From a virus, in the IMG/VR virus record IMGVR_UViG_3300042350_004100, positions 1-21,063 of that record: 21,063 nt of DNA. One strand, 5' to 3'. Under the pieces are notes generated by a model. The model searched no databases. It was not told the origin of the DNA and saw nothing but the letters and a program-made list of their open reading frames with translations. Below are positions 1 through 5,446 of the stretch, piece by piece. How positions within the stretch are numbered: position 1 is the stretch's first letter; every line of letters starts with the position of its first letter. Both the position numbers and the translations under genes were made by a program.

Positions 1-2
1 CC

Positions 3-155
3 GTCACATTCTCTGGTGTTGTTACTGCTCCTCTCAATTTCGATATGGATAGCCTTGAGGATTCTCTGAATGCTAGTCTTGAGGCATCCTACTACAGCGA
101 TCTAGAGTCTGATTTCTCAGAGGATCATATGGAGATTGACTGGACAGAGAGTTAG
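3..155 (+). CDS. C-terminal end of a small acidic phage protein (5' partial)
   Basis: The reading frame is open from the left edge to a TAG stop and encodes the last 50 residues of an acidic protein. It starts with a beta-strand-like segment (VTFSGVVTAPLNFD) and continues with an Asp/Glu/Ser-rich tail ending DWTES. The family is not recognised; actinophage early operons carry many proteins of this size and charge. The start lies outside the window. The stop codon sits inside the left arm of a 7-bp inverted repeat (150-156 with 169-175), so the transcript may fold or end there before the tRNA-Glu gene. Function is unknown. Confidence 0.6.
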   Translation, partial: VTFSGVVTAPLNFDMDSLEDSLNASLEASYYSDLESDFSEDHMEIDWTES

Positions 156-175
156 GCAGCGGTGGTATCCTAACT
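150..175 (+). terminator. Inverted repeat at the end of the first ORF
   Basis: AGTTAGG (150-156) and CCTAACT (169-175) are perfect 7-bp complements around a 12-nt loop. No T-run follows, so a role as intrinsic terminator is weak; it could also be a processing hairpin ahead of the tRNA. Confidence 0.3.
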
Positions 176-227
176 ACGCCTCCGCCCTGCAGACCTGAGC
201 ATGTCTTGCATAATAAACTGCTCACAC
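162..227 (+). repeat. tRNA upstream element, copy 1
   Basis: This tRNA leader shares with 1481-1523 the 13-mer GTGGTATCCTAAC, then GCATG, then AAACTGC, then CAC directly before the GCC that begins the tRNA. Copy 1 is longer in the middle. The shared order suggests that the two tRNA units and their leaders are duplicated; the element may hold a promoter or processing signal, but no clear -35/-10 pair is visible. Confidence 0.5.
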
Positions 228-300
228 GCCCCCATCATCTAGTGGCCTAGGATACTGCCCTTTCAAGGCAGCGGCACGGGTTCGAATCCCGTTGGGGGTA
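228..300 (+). tRNA. tRNA-Glu (TTC)
   Basis: A full cloverleaf can be drawn: acceptor GCCCCCA/TGGGGGT (with a G1-U72 wobble), anticodon stem CTGCC/GGCAG around loop CTTTCAA giving anticodon TTC, and T-arm ACGGG-TTCGAAT-CCCGT. The discriminator is A and CCA is not encoded. It is 73 nt long. It lies between a small ORF and the DUF932 gene, on the same strand as both. Confidence 0.93.
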
Positions 301-321
301 CTTGAAATTCTGATCGATTCT

Positions 322-384
322 GGCGCACGCCGCGAAAGTGCATTTGTCAAGTTACGATGAAGGCAAATTTCCCCCAGATTTTTT
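322..384 (+). repeat. Intergenic module copy A (TGTCAA / TTACGA / CCCAGATTTT)
   Basis: The order is GGCGCACGCC (322-331), TGTCAA (345-350), TTACGA (352-357), then AAATTT-C5-AGATTTTTT (365-384). The same order recurs at 1609-1670, 5027-5093, 5096-5162 and, shortened, 5314-5348. Here it lies between tRNA-Glu and the promoter of the DUF932 gene. An operator, stoperator or transcript-end function is inferred, not shown. Confidence 0.6.
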
Positions 385-394
385 AGAAATACCC

Positions 395-424
395 TTGCCC
401 AATGTCAGTCCCAGGGTGTATAGT
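395..424 (+). promoter_or_regulatory. Sigma70-type promoter for the DUF932 gene
   Basis: TTGCCC (395-400) and TATAGT (419-424) are separated by 18 bp. The spacer begins AATGTCAG, which is also the start of the spacer of the promoter at 4751-4780, so the two promoters may share a regulator as well as sigma factor. The start codon is 35 nt downstream with AAGGAGA at 447-453. Confidence 0.65.
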
Positions 425-458
425 TCTTCTATAAGTTCAATCAACTAAGGAGATACAT

Positions 459-1454
459 ATGGCACACGCAGTAGAGATTGGCGCTAACGGCGAGCAGGCT
501 TTTGCTTCCTTCCGCGAACCCGCTTGGCATGGTCTTGGCACCGTGTTCTTTGAGGAGAAGTCCACCCAGGAAATGCTGGATGCGGCTTACCTTTCCAACT
601 GGAACGTTCGCCTTGAGGCCGTTCCCTACCCTTCCGCCTACAATGTGATCACGCCTTCCTACATGGTACTGCGTGACAACCCCTTTGACCAGGGTACTGA
701 CGTTCTCGCTACCGTTGGTGAGCGTTACCACGTTCTTCAGAACGAGGATCTTTTCGACTTTGGCGATGCGCTGCTTGACGGTGGTCGCTGGGAGACTGCT
801 GGCTCTATTCGTCAGGGTCGCGTTGTGTTCGGTTCGCTTGCGCTTGAGCGTGAGACTGTCCTTGATCCCAACGGCGTTTCGGATGTTGTGAAGTCTTACC
901 TTCTCGTCCACACCTCGCATGACGGTTCTACCGCTGTGCAGGCTTCCATCACTCCCGTCCGCGTTGTGTGCCAGAACACTCTGAACATGGCTCTTCAGGG
1001 TGTGAAGCAGTCCTTCAAGATTCGTCACACGCAGACTGTCGGTGGCAAGGTTATGGCTGCACGCGAGGCTCTCGCTCTCGCAAACACCTACCTGGACGAG
1101 TTCGACAAGGAGGCTCAGGCTCTTATTCAGACTGAGATCACCAAGGCTAAGTTCGATGCCATTCTTGAGGCTGTCTACCCGCGTCCCGACAAGGATGCCA
1201 AGGGTGCCGTCAAGAAGTGGGAGACCAAGGTCGATCTGCTGGAGGAGATTTACTCTTCCGATACCACCAACATGATCGCAGGCACCGCGTGGGGTGCGTT
1301 CAATGCTCTCACGGAGCGTCTGGACTGGTTCCGCAAGGGCCGTGGTGAGCGGGGTGCTGAGAATGTTGCAGCAGCCGCTAGCGGTTTCGATCCTGTCACC
1401 AATGCGGAGAAGGGTCGCATTCTGAAGGCTGTCAAGGAGATCGCCTTCGCGTAA
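459..1454 (+). CDS. DUF932 / TIGR03299 phage-plasmid-like protein
   Basis: The 331-residue product matches the DUF932 family (phage/plasmid-like TIGR03299 type) in length and in its hallmark N-terminus, AFASFREPAWHGLGTVF, followed by NWNVRLEAVP and the central VLATVGERYHVLQNEDLFDF and TPVRVVCQNTLNMAL blocks. The family is common on phages, plasmids and integrated elements; its biochemical role is not firmly known, although links with recombination or replication have been proposed. The start is set by AAGGAGA 6 nt upstream of the ATG. The gene has its own promoter and stands alone between two tRNA units. Its codons are much richer in G+C than those of the right arm, so it is either highly expressed or has a different history. 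Confidence 0.9.
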   Translation: MAHAVEIGANGEQAFASFREPAWHGLGTVFFEEKSTQEMLDAAYLSNWNVRLEAVPYPSAYNVITPSYMVLRDNPFDQGTDVLATVGERYHVLQNEDLFDFGDALLDGGRWETAGSIRQGRVVFGSLALERETVLDPNGVSDVVKSYLLVHTSHDGSTAVQASITPVRVVCQNTLNMALQGVKQSFKIRHTQTVGGKVMAAREALALANTYLDEFDKEAQALIQTEITKAKFDAILEAVYPRPDKDAKGAVKKWETKVDLLEEIYSSDTTNMIAGTAWGAFNALTERLDWFRKGRGERGAENVAAAASGFDPVTNAEKGRILKAVKEIAFA

Positions 1455-1480
1455 TAATATCCTGACATGGATGCCATGTA

Positions 1481-1523
1481 GTGGTATCCTAACATCCTGG
1501 GCATGATGTAAAACTGCCTGCAC
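1481..1523 (+). repeat. tRNA upstream element, copy 2
   Basis: GTGGTATCCTAAC (1481-1493), GCATG, AAACTGC and CAC recur in the same order as at 162-227, directly before the Trp-type tRNA-like element. A short hairpin CATGG-ATG-CCATG precedes it (1467-1479). Confidence 0.5.
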
Positions 1524-1591
1524 GCCACCCGCGCTGGGCGCAGACGAGATTCCAACCCTTGTCGCGCAGGGTTCGATTCCTTGGGGTGGTG
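1524..1591 (+). tRNA. Trp-type (CCA) tRNA-like element with shortened D-arm
   Basis: Acceptor GCCACCC (1524-1530) pairs with GGGTGGT (1584-1590), including G1-U72, and discriminator G73 is the one expected for tryptophan tRNA. The T-arm is CAGGG-TTCGATT-CCTTG. The anticodon loop TTCCAAC gives anticodon CCA with U33 and A37, and the variable loop is 5 nt. The segment between acceptor and anticodon stem is only 14 nt instead of about 19, leaving a stem of three or four pairs with a 3-4 nt loop and no normal D-loop. The anticodon stem CGAGA/CCTTG has an A-C mismatch and can refold as GACGAG/CTTGTC. It may be a decayed or unusual tRNA-Trp. Confidence 0.55.
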
Positions 1592-1608
1592 CTTGACAAA
1601 TCGGTTTT

Positions 1609-1670
1609 GGCGGCGTGCGACAAAACTTCTCAAATGTCAATTACGACCGTTACGAAATTTCCCCAGAATT
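1609..1670 (+). repeat. Intergenic module copy B
   Basis: GGCGGCGTGCGACA, TGTCAA (1635-1640), TTACGA (1641-1646) and AAATTTCCCCAGAATT (1655-1670) follow the tRNA-like element, mirroring copy A after tRNA-Glu. A TTGACA promoter follows at once, as in copy A. Confidence 0.6.
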
Positions 1671-1685
1671 CCTGGAATTTTACGC

Positions 1686-1716
1686 TTGACATATCCTCTC
1701 TCTTACGCTTTACTAG
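1686..1716 (+). promoter_or_regulatory. Probable promoter of the small-ORF operon
   Basis: A perfect TTGACA (1686-1691) is followed after 19 bp by TACTAG (1711-1716). The spacing and -10 are poor, so the -10 choice is uncertain. The position between module copy B and the first small ORF is the same as for the DUF932 promoter. Confidence 0.45.
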
Positions 1717-1738
1717 ATATACCTAGAAAGGAGAGAAT

Positions 1739-1909
1739 ATGGACCCGAATGAAACCCTTGCATCCCTCCGCGCCACCTTTGGACGTTGGGAGGAGTGGGG
1801 AACTTTGGAAGTTGATGCAGCAGAGGCTATGGATTCCTTGACAGACCTGTTCTTTGCATTGGATAATTGGCTTACATCAGGCGGATTCCGCCCCGACGAC
1901 TGGAGTTAG
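1739..1909 (+). CDS. Small actinophage-type protein, first gene of the small-ORF operon
   Basis: The 56-residue product begins MDPNETLASLRATFGRWEEW and ends LTSGGFRPDDWS. The FGRWEEWGT...AA.AM..L..LF.ALDNWL..GGF.P.DW pattern looks like a family often seen in actinophage early regions; its function is unknown. AAGGAGAG lies 5 nt before the ATG. The next ORF starts two bases after its stop, so it heads a translationally coupled run that continues to about 4222. Confidence 0.7.
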   Translation: MDPNETLASLRATFGRWEEWGTLEVDAAEAMDSLTDLFFALDNWLTSGGFRPDDWS

Positions 1910-1910
1910 T

Positions 1911-2135
1911 ATGGCAACCATCACATTCTCAGTAGAACTTATCTACGAGGGAACTGGTCACTTTATGGACTTTGAGTATGAGTATGAGACTTGGGATGAT
2001 ATGACCCGCGAGGAGTTGGAGCAATTGGCTGACGATCTTTCTAGTGGTCGTGATCCTGAGTTGTATAACGAGATCATGGCTAATCTTTCTATTGTCCCCA
2101 CCGTTGAGAATGTGGTGGCTGATGAATCTGACTGA
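1911..2135 (+). CDS. Small acidic hypothetical protein
   Basis: The 74-residue product (MATITFSVELIYEGTGHF...) has an N-terminal beta-strand-like stretch followed by an acidic DFEYEYETWDDMTREELEQL segment. No catalytic motif or membrane segment is visible. The ATG is one base after the TAG of the previous ORF, which favours this start over an upstream in-frame one that would overlap that gene. It is unassigned and probably an early-region accessory protein. Confidence 0.7.
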   Translation: MATITFSVELIYEGTGHFMDFEYEYETWDDMTREELEQLADDLSSGRDPELYNEIMANLSIVPTVENVVADESD

Positions 2136-2442
2136 TGTAGAGACTGGTTGCTACATTGACGGCAGCCGTCGTGATGTTGTTGAGTTCTCTCTATTAGTTA
2201 TCGAACTGGCTCATGATTATGGCTTTGAGTTGGATTGGGATAGATTCGTCAAAGATGCCGCCAACTTGCGTGAGCCTGGGTATATGATGGGCGATGATGA
2301 GATACAAGAAATTTTTGATGCTATTGACTGGACCTATGAGGATGCGCTAGAATATCTCAACACCAATACCCGCGAGGGCTTGGTGTGGGTGGTAAGAGAG
2401 CAGAGTTTGTATCTCATGACATTTGAGGAGGCTGACGACTAA
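2122..2442 (+). CDS. Hypothetical acidic protein
   Basis: The 106-residue product starts MNLTDVETGCYIDGSRRDVV and is rich in Asp, Glu, Tyr and Trp, with the segment DDEIQEIFDAIDWTYEDALEYL looking helical. It overlaps the previous ORF by 14 nt and the next by 1 nt (TAATG). The chosen start is the first ATG that avoids a large overlap. There is no recognised domain. Confidence 0.65.
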   Translation: MNLTDVETGCYIDGSRRDVVEFSLLVIELAHDYGFELDWDRFVKDAANLREPGYMMGDDEIQEIFDAIDWTYEDALEYLNTNTREGLVWVVREQSLYLMTFEEADD

Positions 2443-2648
2443 TGCTAGCCAGCAATATGCTTACCAAAGATCAGATGCTAGAGCAGTATGAGGTTCTAGG
2501 ATTTGCTTATGGCATGTGTGTAGTCAAGCGTATGTCTGATGGTGTGAAGGGGACATTGGATTTTGGAGATCATCCTATCCTCCGTCCCGAGGATTCTTCC
2601 AACCCGCTTGGATATACTCGTTACTACTACAACTTTGTGGAGGCGTGA
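2442..2648 (+). CDS. Small hypothetical protein
   Basis: The 68-residue product includes LTKDQMLEQYEVLGFAYG, a basic VVKRMSDGVKGTLDF segment, and ends YTRYYYNFVEA. Similar short proteins with a KSDGV.GTL.F...P..YF.F pattern occur in actinophages, without known function. Its ATG overlaps the upstream TAA by one base and its TGA overlaps the next ATG. The second ATG (M6 of the frame) is an alternative start. Confidence 0.65.
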   Translation: MLASNMLTKDQMLEQYEVLGFAYGMCVVKRMSDGVKGTLDFGDHPILRPEDSSNPLGYTRYYYNFVEA

Positions 2649-2779
2649 TGGATATTTCGGTAGAGGTTCAGAATGTTAGTTTCATCATTGACGCTGATGA
2701 TGAGAGCGAGGCTATTGCTAAGGTAGAGGACTTTCTTCAGGAGTATGCTTGGGACTGGACCCAGCCCTACGCGGGATGA
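2648..2779 (+). CDS. Very small acidic protein
   Basis: This 43-residue ORF (MDISVEVQNVSFIIDADDES... ending WDWTQPYAG) overlaps the preceding stop as TGATG and ends three bases before the next ATG. The overlap pattern and acidic composition match its neighbours, which supports it as a real gene. The function is unknown. Confidence 0.6.
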   Translation: MDISVEVQNVSFIIDADDESEAIAKVEDFLQEYAWDWTQPYAG

Positions 2780-2782
2780 TTC

Positions 2783-2911
2783 ATGAAACACACATTCATT
2801 GTTACAGTAGACTGTGAAGATTATACTAAGGCTATGGTTGTAATCCAAGAACGCATAGACTATGATGAGGACTACGGTTTCCCCTACTCAGTAGATTGGA
2901 AGTGGAAGTAA
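2783..2911 (+). CDS. Very small hypothetical protein
   Basis: This 42-residue ORF begins MKHTFIVTVDCEDYTKAMVV and ends VDWKWK. It fills the gap between two other ORFs, with a 3-nt spacer upstream and a one-base TAATG overlap downstream. The sequence suggests a strand-helix-strand mini-domain. The function is unknown. Confidence 0.6.
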   Translation: MKHTFIVTVDCEDYTKAMVVIQERIDYDEDYGFPYSVDWKWK

Positions 2912-3108
2912 TGCAGTTGCCTGAGCGTATCAACGCTATCAAGACTGTTACTTATGATGTTCCCGCCATTGTTGAGAGCCTAGAGCAGATGGGCATGGAG
3001 GATATTGACTTAGACGTTGTGATGGAGTATATTCAGGAGTGGGTCTTTGAGGACTTTGGCGGGGACTCTGGAATTATCTTTCAGGATGAGAATGGGGAGG
3101 AACTGTGA
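2911..3108 (+). CDS. Small acidic hypothetical protein
   Basis: The 65-residue product (MQLPERINAIKTVTYDVPAI...) is acidic and ends FQDENGEEL. The ATG overlaps the upstream TAA by one base, so this start is preferred over one 15 nt upstream. The LEQMGMEDIDLDVVMEYIQEW stretch is probably helical. It has no recognised domain. Confidence 0.65.
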   Translation: MQLPERINAIKTVTYDVPAIVESLEQMGMEDIDLDVVMEYIQEWVFEDFGGDSGIIFQDENGEEL

Positions 3109-3278
3109 AGCAATATCGTATTGTCCTTCCCCTGGAAGTGTGGGGAGAGTTTGAAGATGACGAGGATCATGAGTTTATCAAGGAAGTCCTAGGAGATAGG
3201 TTGGACGGACTCTTGATTTCTACCGACTACCTGTGGGATTATTGGAAAGACGCCAAAGTCGAACCTATGGAGGGATAA
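3105..3278 (+). CDS. Small hypothetical protein with GTG start
   Basis: The 57-residue product starts MKQYRIVLPLEVWGEFEDDE and ends KVEPMEG. The start is GTG, overlapping the previous stop as GTGA (4 nt), and the stop overlaps the next ATG as TAATG, so translation coupling defines both ends. The function is unknown. Confidence 0.65.
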   Translation: MKQYRIVLPLEVWGEFEDDEDHEFIKEVLGDRLDGLLISTDYLWDYWKDAKVEPMEG

Positions 3279-3643
3279 TGCCTAATATCACCATGCACCT
3301 TACTGCTAACTTTTACCCGCCCATTCCTGCTGACATTCAGTTGCGCGTGCAGGAGATTTTTGATGAGTTGCAGGCTGACTCATATCCATTTATCTCAGGT
3401 TGGGCAGATATTCCCGAGGACTGGTGCTATGAGTATGAGGACTGGTCTGTATTCGACCGCGAGTATAAGTTGCCTAATGGTGCGGTGGTGACAGGTCGCT
3501 CTCTGTGTGATGATCTGCGTCTTTGGGATGCGCTCTTCTGGGATTGCGATGAACCTATGGATACATGGGAAGATCATGAGCGTGAGGCAATAGAGTTGGC
3601 TAATCAGGTCCCTGGCCAACTATCATTTTGGACGGTGGAGTAA
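3278..3643 (+). CDS. Hypothetical acidic protein
   Basis: The 121-residue product begins MPNITMHLTANFYPPIPADI, a beta-strand-like start with a ferredoxin-like feel, then has an acidic WADIPEDWCYEYEDWSVFD segment, a middle GAVVTGRSLCDDLRLWDALFWD segment and the end PGQLSFWTVE. No catalytic motif is recognised. It is linked to both neighbours by one-base overlaps. Confidence 0.7.
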   Translation: MPNITMHLTANFYPPIPADIQLRVQEIFDELQADSYPFISGWADIPEDWCYEYEDWSVFDREYKLPNGAVVTGRSLCDDLRLWDALFWDCDEPMDTWEDHEREAIELANQVPGQLSFWTVE

Positions 3644-3873
3644 TGCTAAAGTTTATAGAGATTGACTGTGGCCCAGGCGGGTATGTGTGGGAACTACACT
3701 CACAACATCATGACCATCTTAGGACATATGAGAGCGAGGCGGCTATGCTGAATGATGCTGCCCTACTGAAGATGGTAGATGTATCTTATAGATTCTACAC
3801 TCAGGCTGAGTATAACCTAGAGATGCAAGTAGAGATCATGACAGAGAATGGGGTATGGAATGGACAAGCGTGA
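3643..3873 (+). CDS. Small hypothetical protein
   Basis: The 76-residue product begins MLKFIEIDCGPGGYVWELHS and contains a His cluster (HSQHHDHL) that might bind metal, though nothing else supports that. The TAATG overlap at its start rules against the frame's earlier ATG. It overlaps the next gene by 14 nt if that gene starts at 3860. Confidence 0.65.
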   Translation: MLKFIEIDCGPGGYVWELHSQHHDHLRTYESEAAMLNDAALLKMVDVSYRFYTQAEYNLEMQVEIMTENGVWNGQA

Positions 3874-4222
3874 GTATCTGCGTAGTCTGGGATTCACAGT
3901 AGGAGAGCGTGGTCGCTTTACTGCTGAGATGATGACTGCTCTGAAGGACTATCAAGAAGAAGGCGGGAAACTAGAAGGTCGCACAGGTAAGAGAGATGAT
4001 GGTCTACCTGAACTAGAGCCTGTAGTTATTCGTCCCCACGTTCCTCCTATGACCCAGGTTCGCAAGCCTAAGAAACTCAGGGGGCGTAGTAAAGAGGGAT
4101 ACATTGTAGAGTTTGTTACTTGTTTTGACTGTCATTATCACATGATGTATTGCTCATGCGAGGGGGGAGTAAAGGCTCCATCTTCCATTACCACTAGCAA
4201 AGACCCGCTCGTTCGTGTATAA
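3860..4222 (+). CDS. Phage protein with N-terminal RGRF motif and C-terminal Cys cluster
   Basis: The 120-residue product starts MDKREYLRSLGFTVGERGRF, a start seen in many small actinophage proteins of unknown function, followed by a helical AEMMTALKDYQEEGG stretch. Residues from about 90 contain CFDCHYHMMYCSC, a CxxC...CxC arrangement that could bind zinc, preceded by a basic KPKKLRGRSK patch. A nucleic-acid-binding role is an inference from the basic patch and Cys cluster. The frame is also open from an ATG at 3848. It closes the coupled small-ORF operon; the next gene has its own -10 box overlapping this stop codon. Confidence 0.7.
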   Translation: MDKREYLRSLGFTVGERGRFTAEMMTALKDYQEEGGKLEGRTGKRDDGLPELEPVVIRPHVPPMTQVRKPKKLRGRSKEGYIVEFVTCFDCHYHMMYCSCEGGVKAPSSITTSKDPLVRV

Positions 4223-4223
4223 T
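4195..4223 (+). promoter_or_regulatory. Promoter ahead of the 118-aa ORF
   Basis: A perfect TATAAT (4218-4223) overlaps the TAA of the upstream gene. At 17 bp upstream is only a weak TAGCAA (4195-4200). The next ATG, at 4249, has GAAAGGA before it. Confidence 0.5.
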
Positions 4224-4248
4224 TTATACTCCCCATCGAAAGGATATC

Positions 4249-4605
4249 ATGGCAGAGGAAAAGGCAGCGAAGGCATTTGTAGAGGCAGCAAACAACCGCA
4301 ACTATAACCCGTATCACTTTGCTAATCTAGTAAAGACTGCTGGTGGCTATCCTGCGGCTATGTTGCATAAGGTTGCTATCGGATGGTTCATGCTCAACGA
4401 GATTGACTGGCGGTATGGCATTGGTGATCCCGTCGTTGGAGAGATGGCCTCTCGTATCATGCATGAGGTGGTGAATGACTATGAAGAAGTACCCGACTAC
4501 AACCCTGGTCGTGGATTTGCGTCTGGAAGTGGAAGTGCCAGCGGAACTATCGAAGATTATCAGAGCCGATATGCTCCGTCATTCGTTCAGCGAGGGGCTG
4601 AGTAG
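4249..4605 (+). CDS. Hypothetical protein, 118 aa
   Basis: The product begins MAEEKAAKAFVEAANNRNYN and has a helical N-terminal part, a central HKVAIGWFMLNEIDWRYGIG segment and a Gly/Ser-rich FASGSGSASG linker before a short tail ending VQRGAE. No family is recognised. It has a ribosome site (GAAAGGA) and a -10 box 25 nt upstream of the start, so it is probably its own transcription unit. A second frame inside it (4475-4666) is open but judged a shadow. Confidence 0.7.
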   Translation: MAEEKAAKAFVEAANNRNYNPYHFANLVKTAGGYPAAMLHKVAIGWFMLNEIDWRYGIGDPVVGEMASRIMHEVVNDYEEVPDYNPGRGFASGSGSASGTIEDYQSRYAPSFVQRGAE

Positions 4606-4622
4606 ACCCATCAAGCCTGGGC

Positions 4623-4652
4623 TTGACGTACAAAAAGTAGAAGTGCTACAAT
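4623..4652 (+). promoter_or_regulatory. Strong sigma70-type promoter facing a short gene-free stretch
   Basis: TTGACG (4623-4628) and TACAAT (4647-4652) are 18 bp apart. The only ORF directly after it has 13 codons (4668-4709), so the main product may be an RNA. Confidence 0.6.
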
Positions 4653-4658
4653 ATTTTA

Positions 4659-4750
4659 GTGTTTAGTATGGTGGTGCGGCTATCAGGGGACGCCCTAGTC
4701 GTTAAATAAAGCAGGAGCCTCGAAAACTCCTAGCAGCCAGCCATATTTTC
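4659..4750 (+). ncRNA. Candidate small RNA or leader-peptide transcript
   Basis: The segment runs from the expected start of the 4623 promoter to a T-rich ATTTTCTT just before the next promoter. It contains a 13-codon ORF (MVVRLSGDALVVK, 4668-4709) without a ribosome site, and a stem GCAGGAG/CTCCTAGC (one bulge) with loop CCTCGAAAA at about 4711-4736. The T-run begins about 10 nt after the stem, so termination is uncertain. It does not fold as a tRNA and shows no tmRNA features. Identity as an RNA gene is an inference. Confidence 0.35.
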
Positions 4751-4780
4751 TTGACCAATGTCAGACGGGTATGGTAGAGT
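4751..4780 (+). promoter_or_regulatory. Promoter giving a leaderless mRNA
   Basis: TTGACC (4751-4756), an 18-bp spacer beginning AATGTCAG, and TAGAGT (4775-4780). The ATG at 4787 is 6 nt after the -10 box, which is where transcription should begin, and there is no ribosome site. The spacer motif is shared with the DUF932 promoter. Confidence 0.65.
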
Positions 4781-4786
4781 AAATAC

Positions 4787-5023
4787 ATGATCACAAAAGA
4801 GAAGGTAGAAGAAGGAAAGGCCGTTTTCTTTTCCCAGGAGTGGGCGGGTACTGCATACACCCAGGGTTCCGCTGAACTTCTTTTCAGTTGGCTATCTGAA
4901 GACACTATTCAAATTGTCAAGGAGGTGCTGGGAGATAGATGCTTCACAGTTCCAGTATCTGATTGGACAGAAATGGATCAGCGTGCTATGAATGTGATTT
5001 GTTGGCTAACCGCTTTTGAATAA
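4787..5023 (+). CDS. Small protein with probable leaderless start
   Basis: The 78-residue product begins MITKEKVEEGKAVFFSQEWA and ends MNVICWLTAFE. It is not recognised. The predicted transcription start coincides with the ATG, so the mRNA is expected to be leaderless, a common mode in actinobacteria. Downstream comes the DnaA-box region, so this is the last gene before the putative origin. A role in replication would be a guess from position only. Confidence 0.65.
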   Translation: MITKEKVEEGKAVFFSQEWAGTAYTQGSAELLFSWLSEDTIQIVKEVLGDRCFTVPVSDWTEMDQRAMNVICWLTAFE

Positions 5024-5026
5024 AAG

Positions 5027-5093
5027 CGGCGCGCGACACCATTTTTATTTTGTCAAGCATATTACGAAGGAATGCAAATTTTCCCAGAATTTT
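5027..5093 (+). repeat. Intergenic module copy C
   Basis: GCGGCGCGCGACACC, TGTCAA (5051-5056), TTACGA (5062-5067) and AAATTTTCCCAGAATTTT (5076-5093) repeat the order seen at 322 and 1609, but without a tRNA upstream. Confidence 0.6.
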
Positions 5094-5095
5094 CT

Positions 5096-5162
5096 GACGC
5101 ACGCCATATTTTAAAAATTAAATAGACATTACGACGGCATAGAAAAAATCCCAGAATTTTTT
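5096..5162 (+). repeat. Intergenic module copy D
   Basis: GACGCACGCC (5096-5105), GACATTACGA (TTACGA at 5129-5134) and AAAAAATCCCAGAATTTTTT (5143-5162) follow copy C directly. Its last part is the left arm of the 11-bp hairpin at 5147-5176. Confidence 0.6.
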
Positions 5163-5176
5163 ACGATTCTGGGATT
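5147..5176 (-). terminator. Perfect 11-bp hairpin with T-run on the minus strand
   Basis: AATCCCAGAAT (5147-5157) and ATTCTGGGATT (5166-5176) are perfect complements around an 8-nt loop. On the minus strand the stem is followed by TTTTCT, as in an intrinsic terminator that would stop leftward transcripts. On the plus strand what follows is A+T-rich without a clear T-run. Confidence 0.55.
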
Positions 5177-5228
5177 AATTATTTTATCCACAAGTTTATC
5201 CACAGGGGGTATTGAATGATATACCCAG

Positions 5229-5259
5229 TATAGTAATACATATAATACCTATAGTAATA
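5229..5259 (+). repeat. Iteron-like repeat TATAGTAATA (two direct copies, plus an inverted copy at 5657-5666)
   Basis: TATAGTAATA is found at 5229-5238 and 5250-5259, exactly 21 bp apart or about two helical turns, and its complement TATTACTATA at 5657-5666. The copies flank the DnaA-box cluster and may bind an initiator or act as part of the unwinding element. Confidence 0.45.
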
Positions 5260-5313
5260 GATACATCATATCCCCGCCCACATTTTATCCACATGCTGTG
5301 GATAACCTTGGGG

Positions 5314-5348
5314 CATATTACGAAGAGTCTATTTTTTCGCAGAATTTT
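5314..5348 (+). repeat. Intergenic module copy E (shortened)
   Basis: CATATTACGA (TTACGA 5318-5323) followed by ATTTTTTCGCAGAATTTT (5331-5348) matches the right half of copies C and D. It lies inside the DnaA-box region. Confidence 0.45.
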
Positions 5349-5419
5349 ACAGAATTAAACAGAATAAAATAAAATGGGGTCATATTTCCTTGGAATATAT
5401 TAAAAGTGTCCCATTTTTC

Positions 5420-5446
5420 TTGACATTACGATGGAGGTGGTATAGT
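5420..5446 (+). promoter_or_regulatory. Possible promoter inside the origin region
   Basis: TTGACA (5420-5425) and TATAGT (5441-5446) are both good matches but only 15 bp apart, which is short for sigma70. The TTACGA motif of the intergenic module lies in the spacer. No gene follows for 350 bp, so a transcript here could be a replication primer or regulatory RNA. Confidence 0.3.

Noticed and set aside
441-1640. A 399-codon open frame on the minus strand opposite the DUF932 gene
   Set aside because: It is antisense to a clearly conserved protein with promoter and ribosome site, and runs through the tRNA-like region; its composition is that of an antisense shadow.
4475-4666. A 63-codon frame overlapping the 118-aa ORF
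   Set aside because: It is in another frame of a better supported ORF, and its end crosses the promoter at 4623.
4659-4750. tRNA or tmRNA
   Set aside because: The hairpin with TCGAAAA resembles a T-arm, but acceptor and anticodon arms cannot be drawn and no tag-like reading frame follows.
322-5110. Minus-strand promoters from CTTGACA in the repeated module
   Set aside because: The complement of TGTCAAG gives a perfect -35, but no -10 is found at 16-19 bp in any copy.
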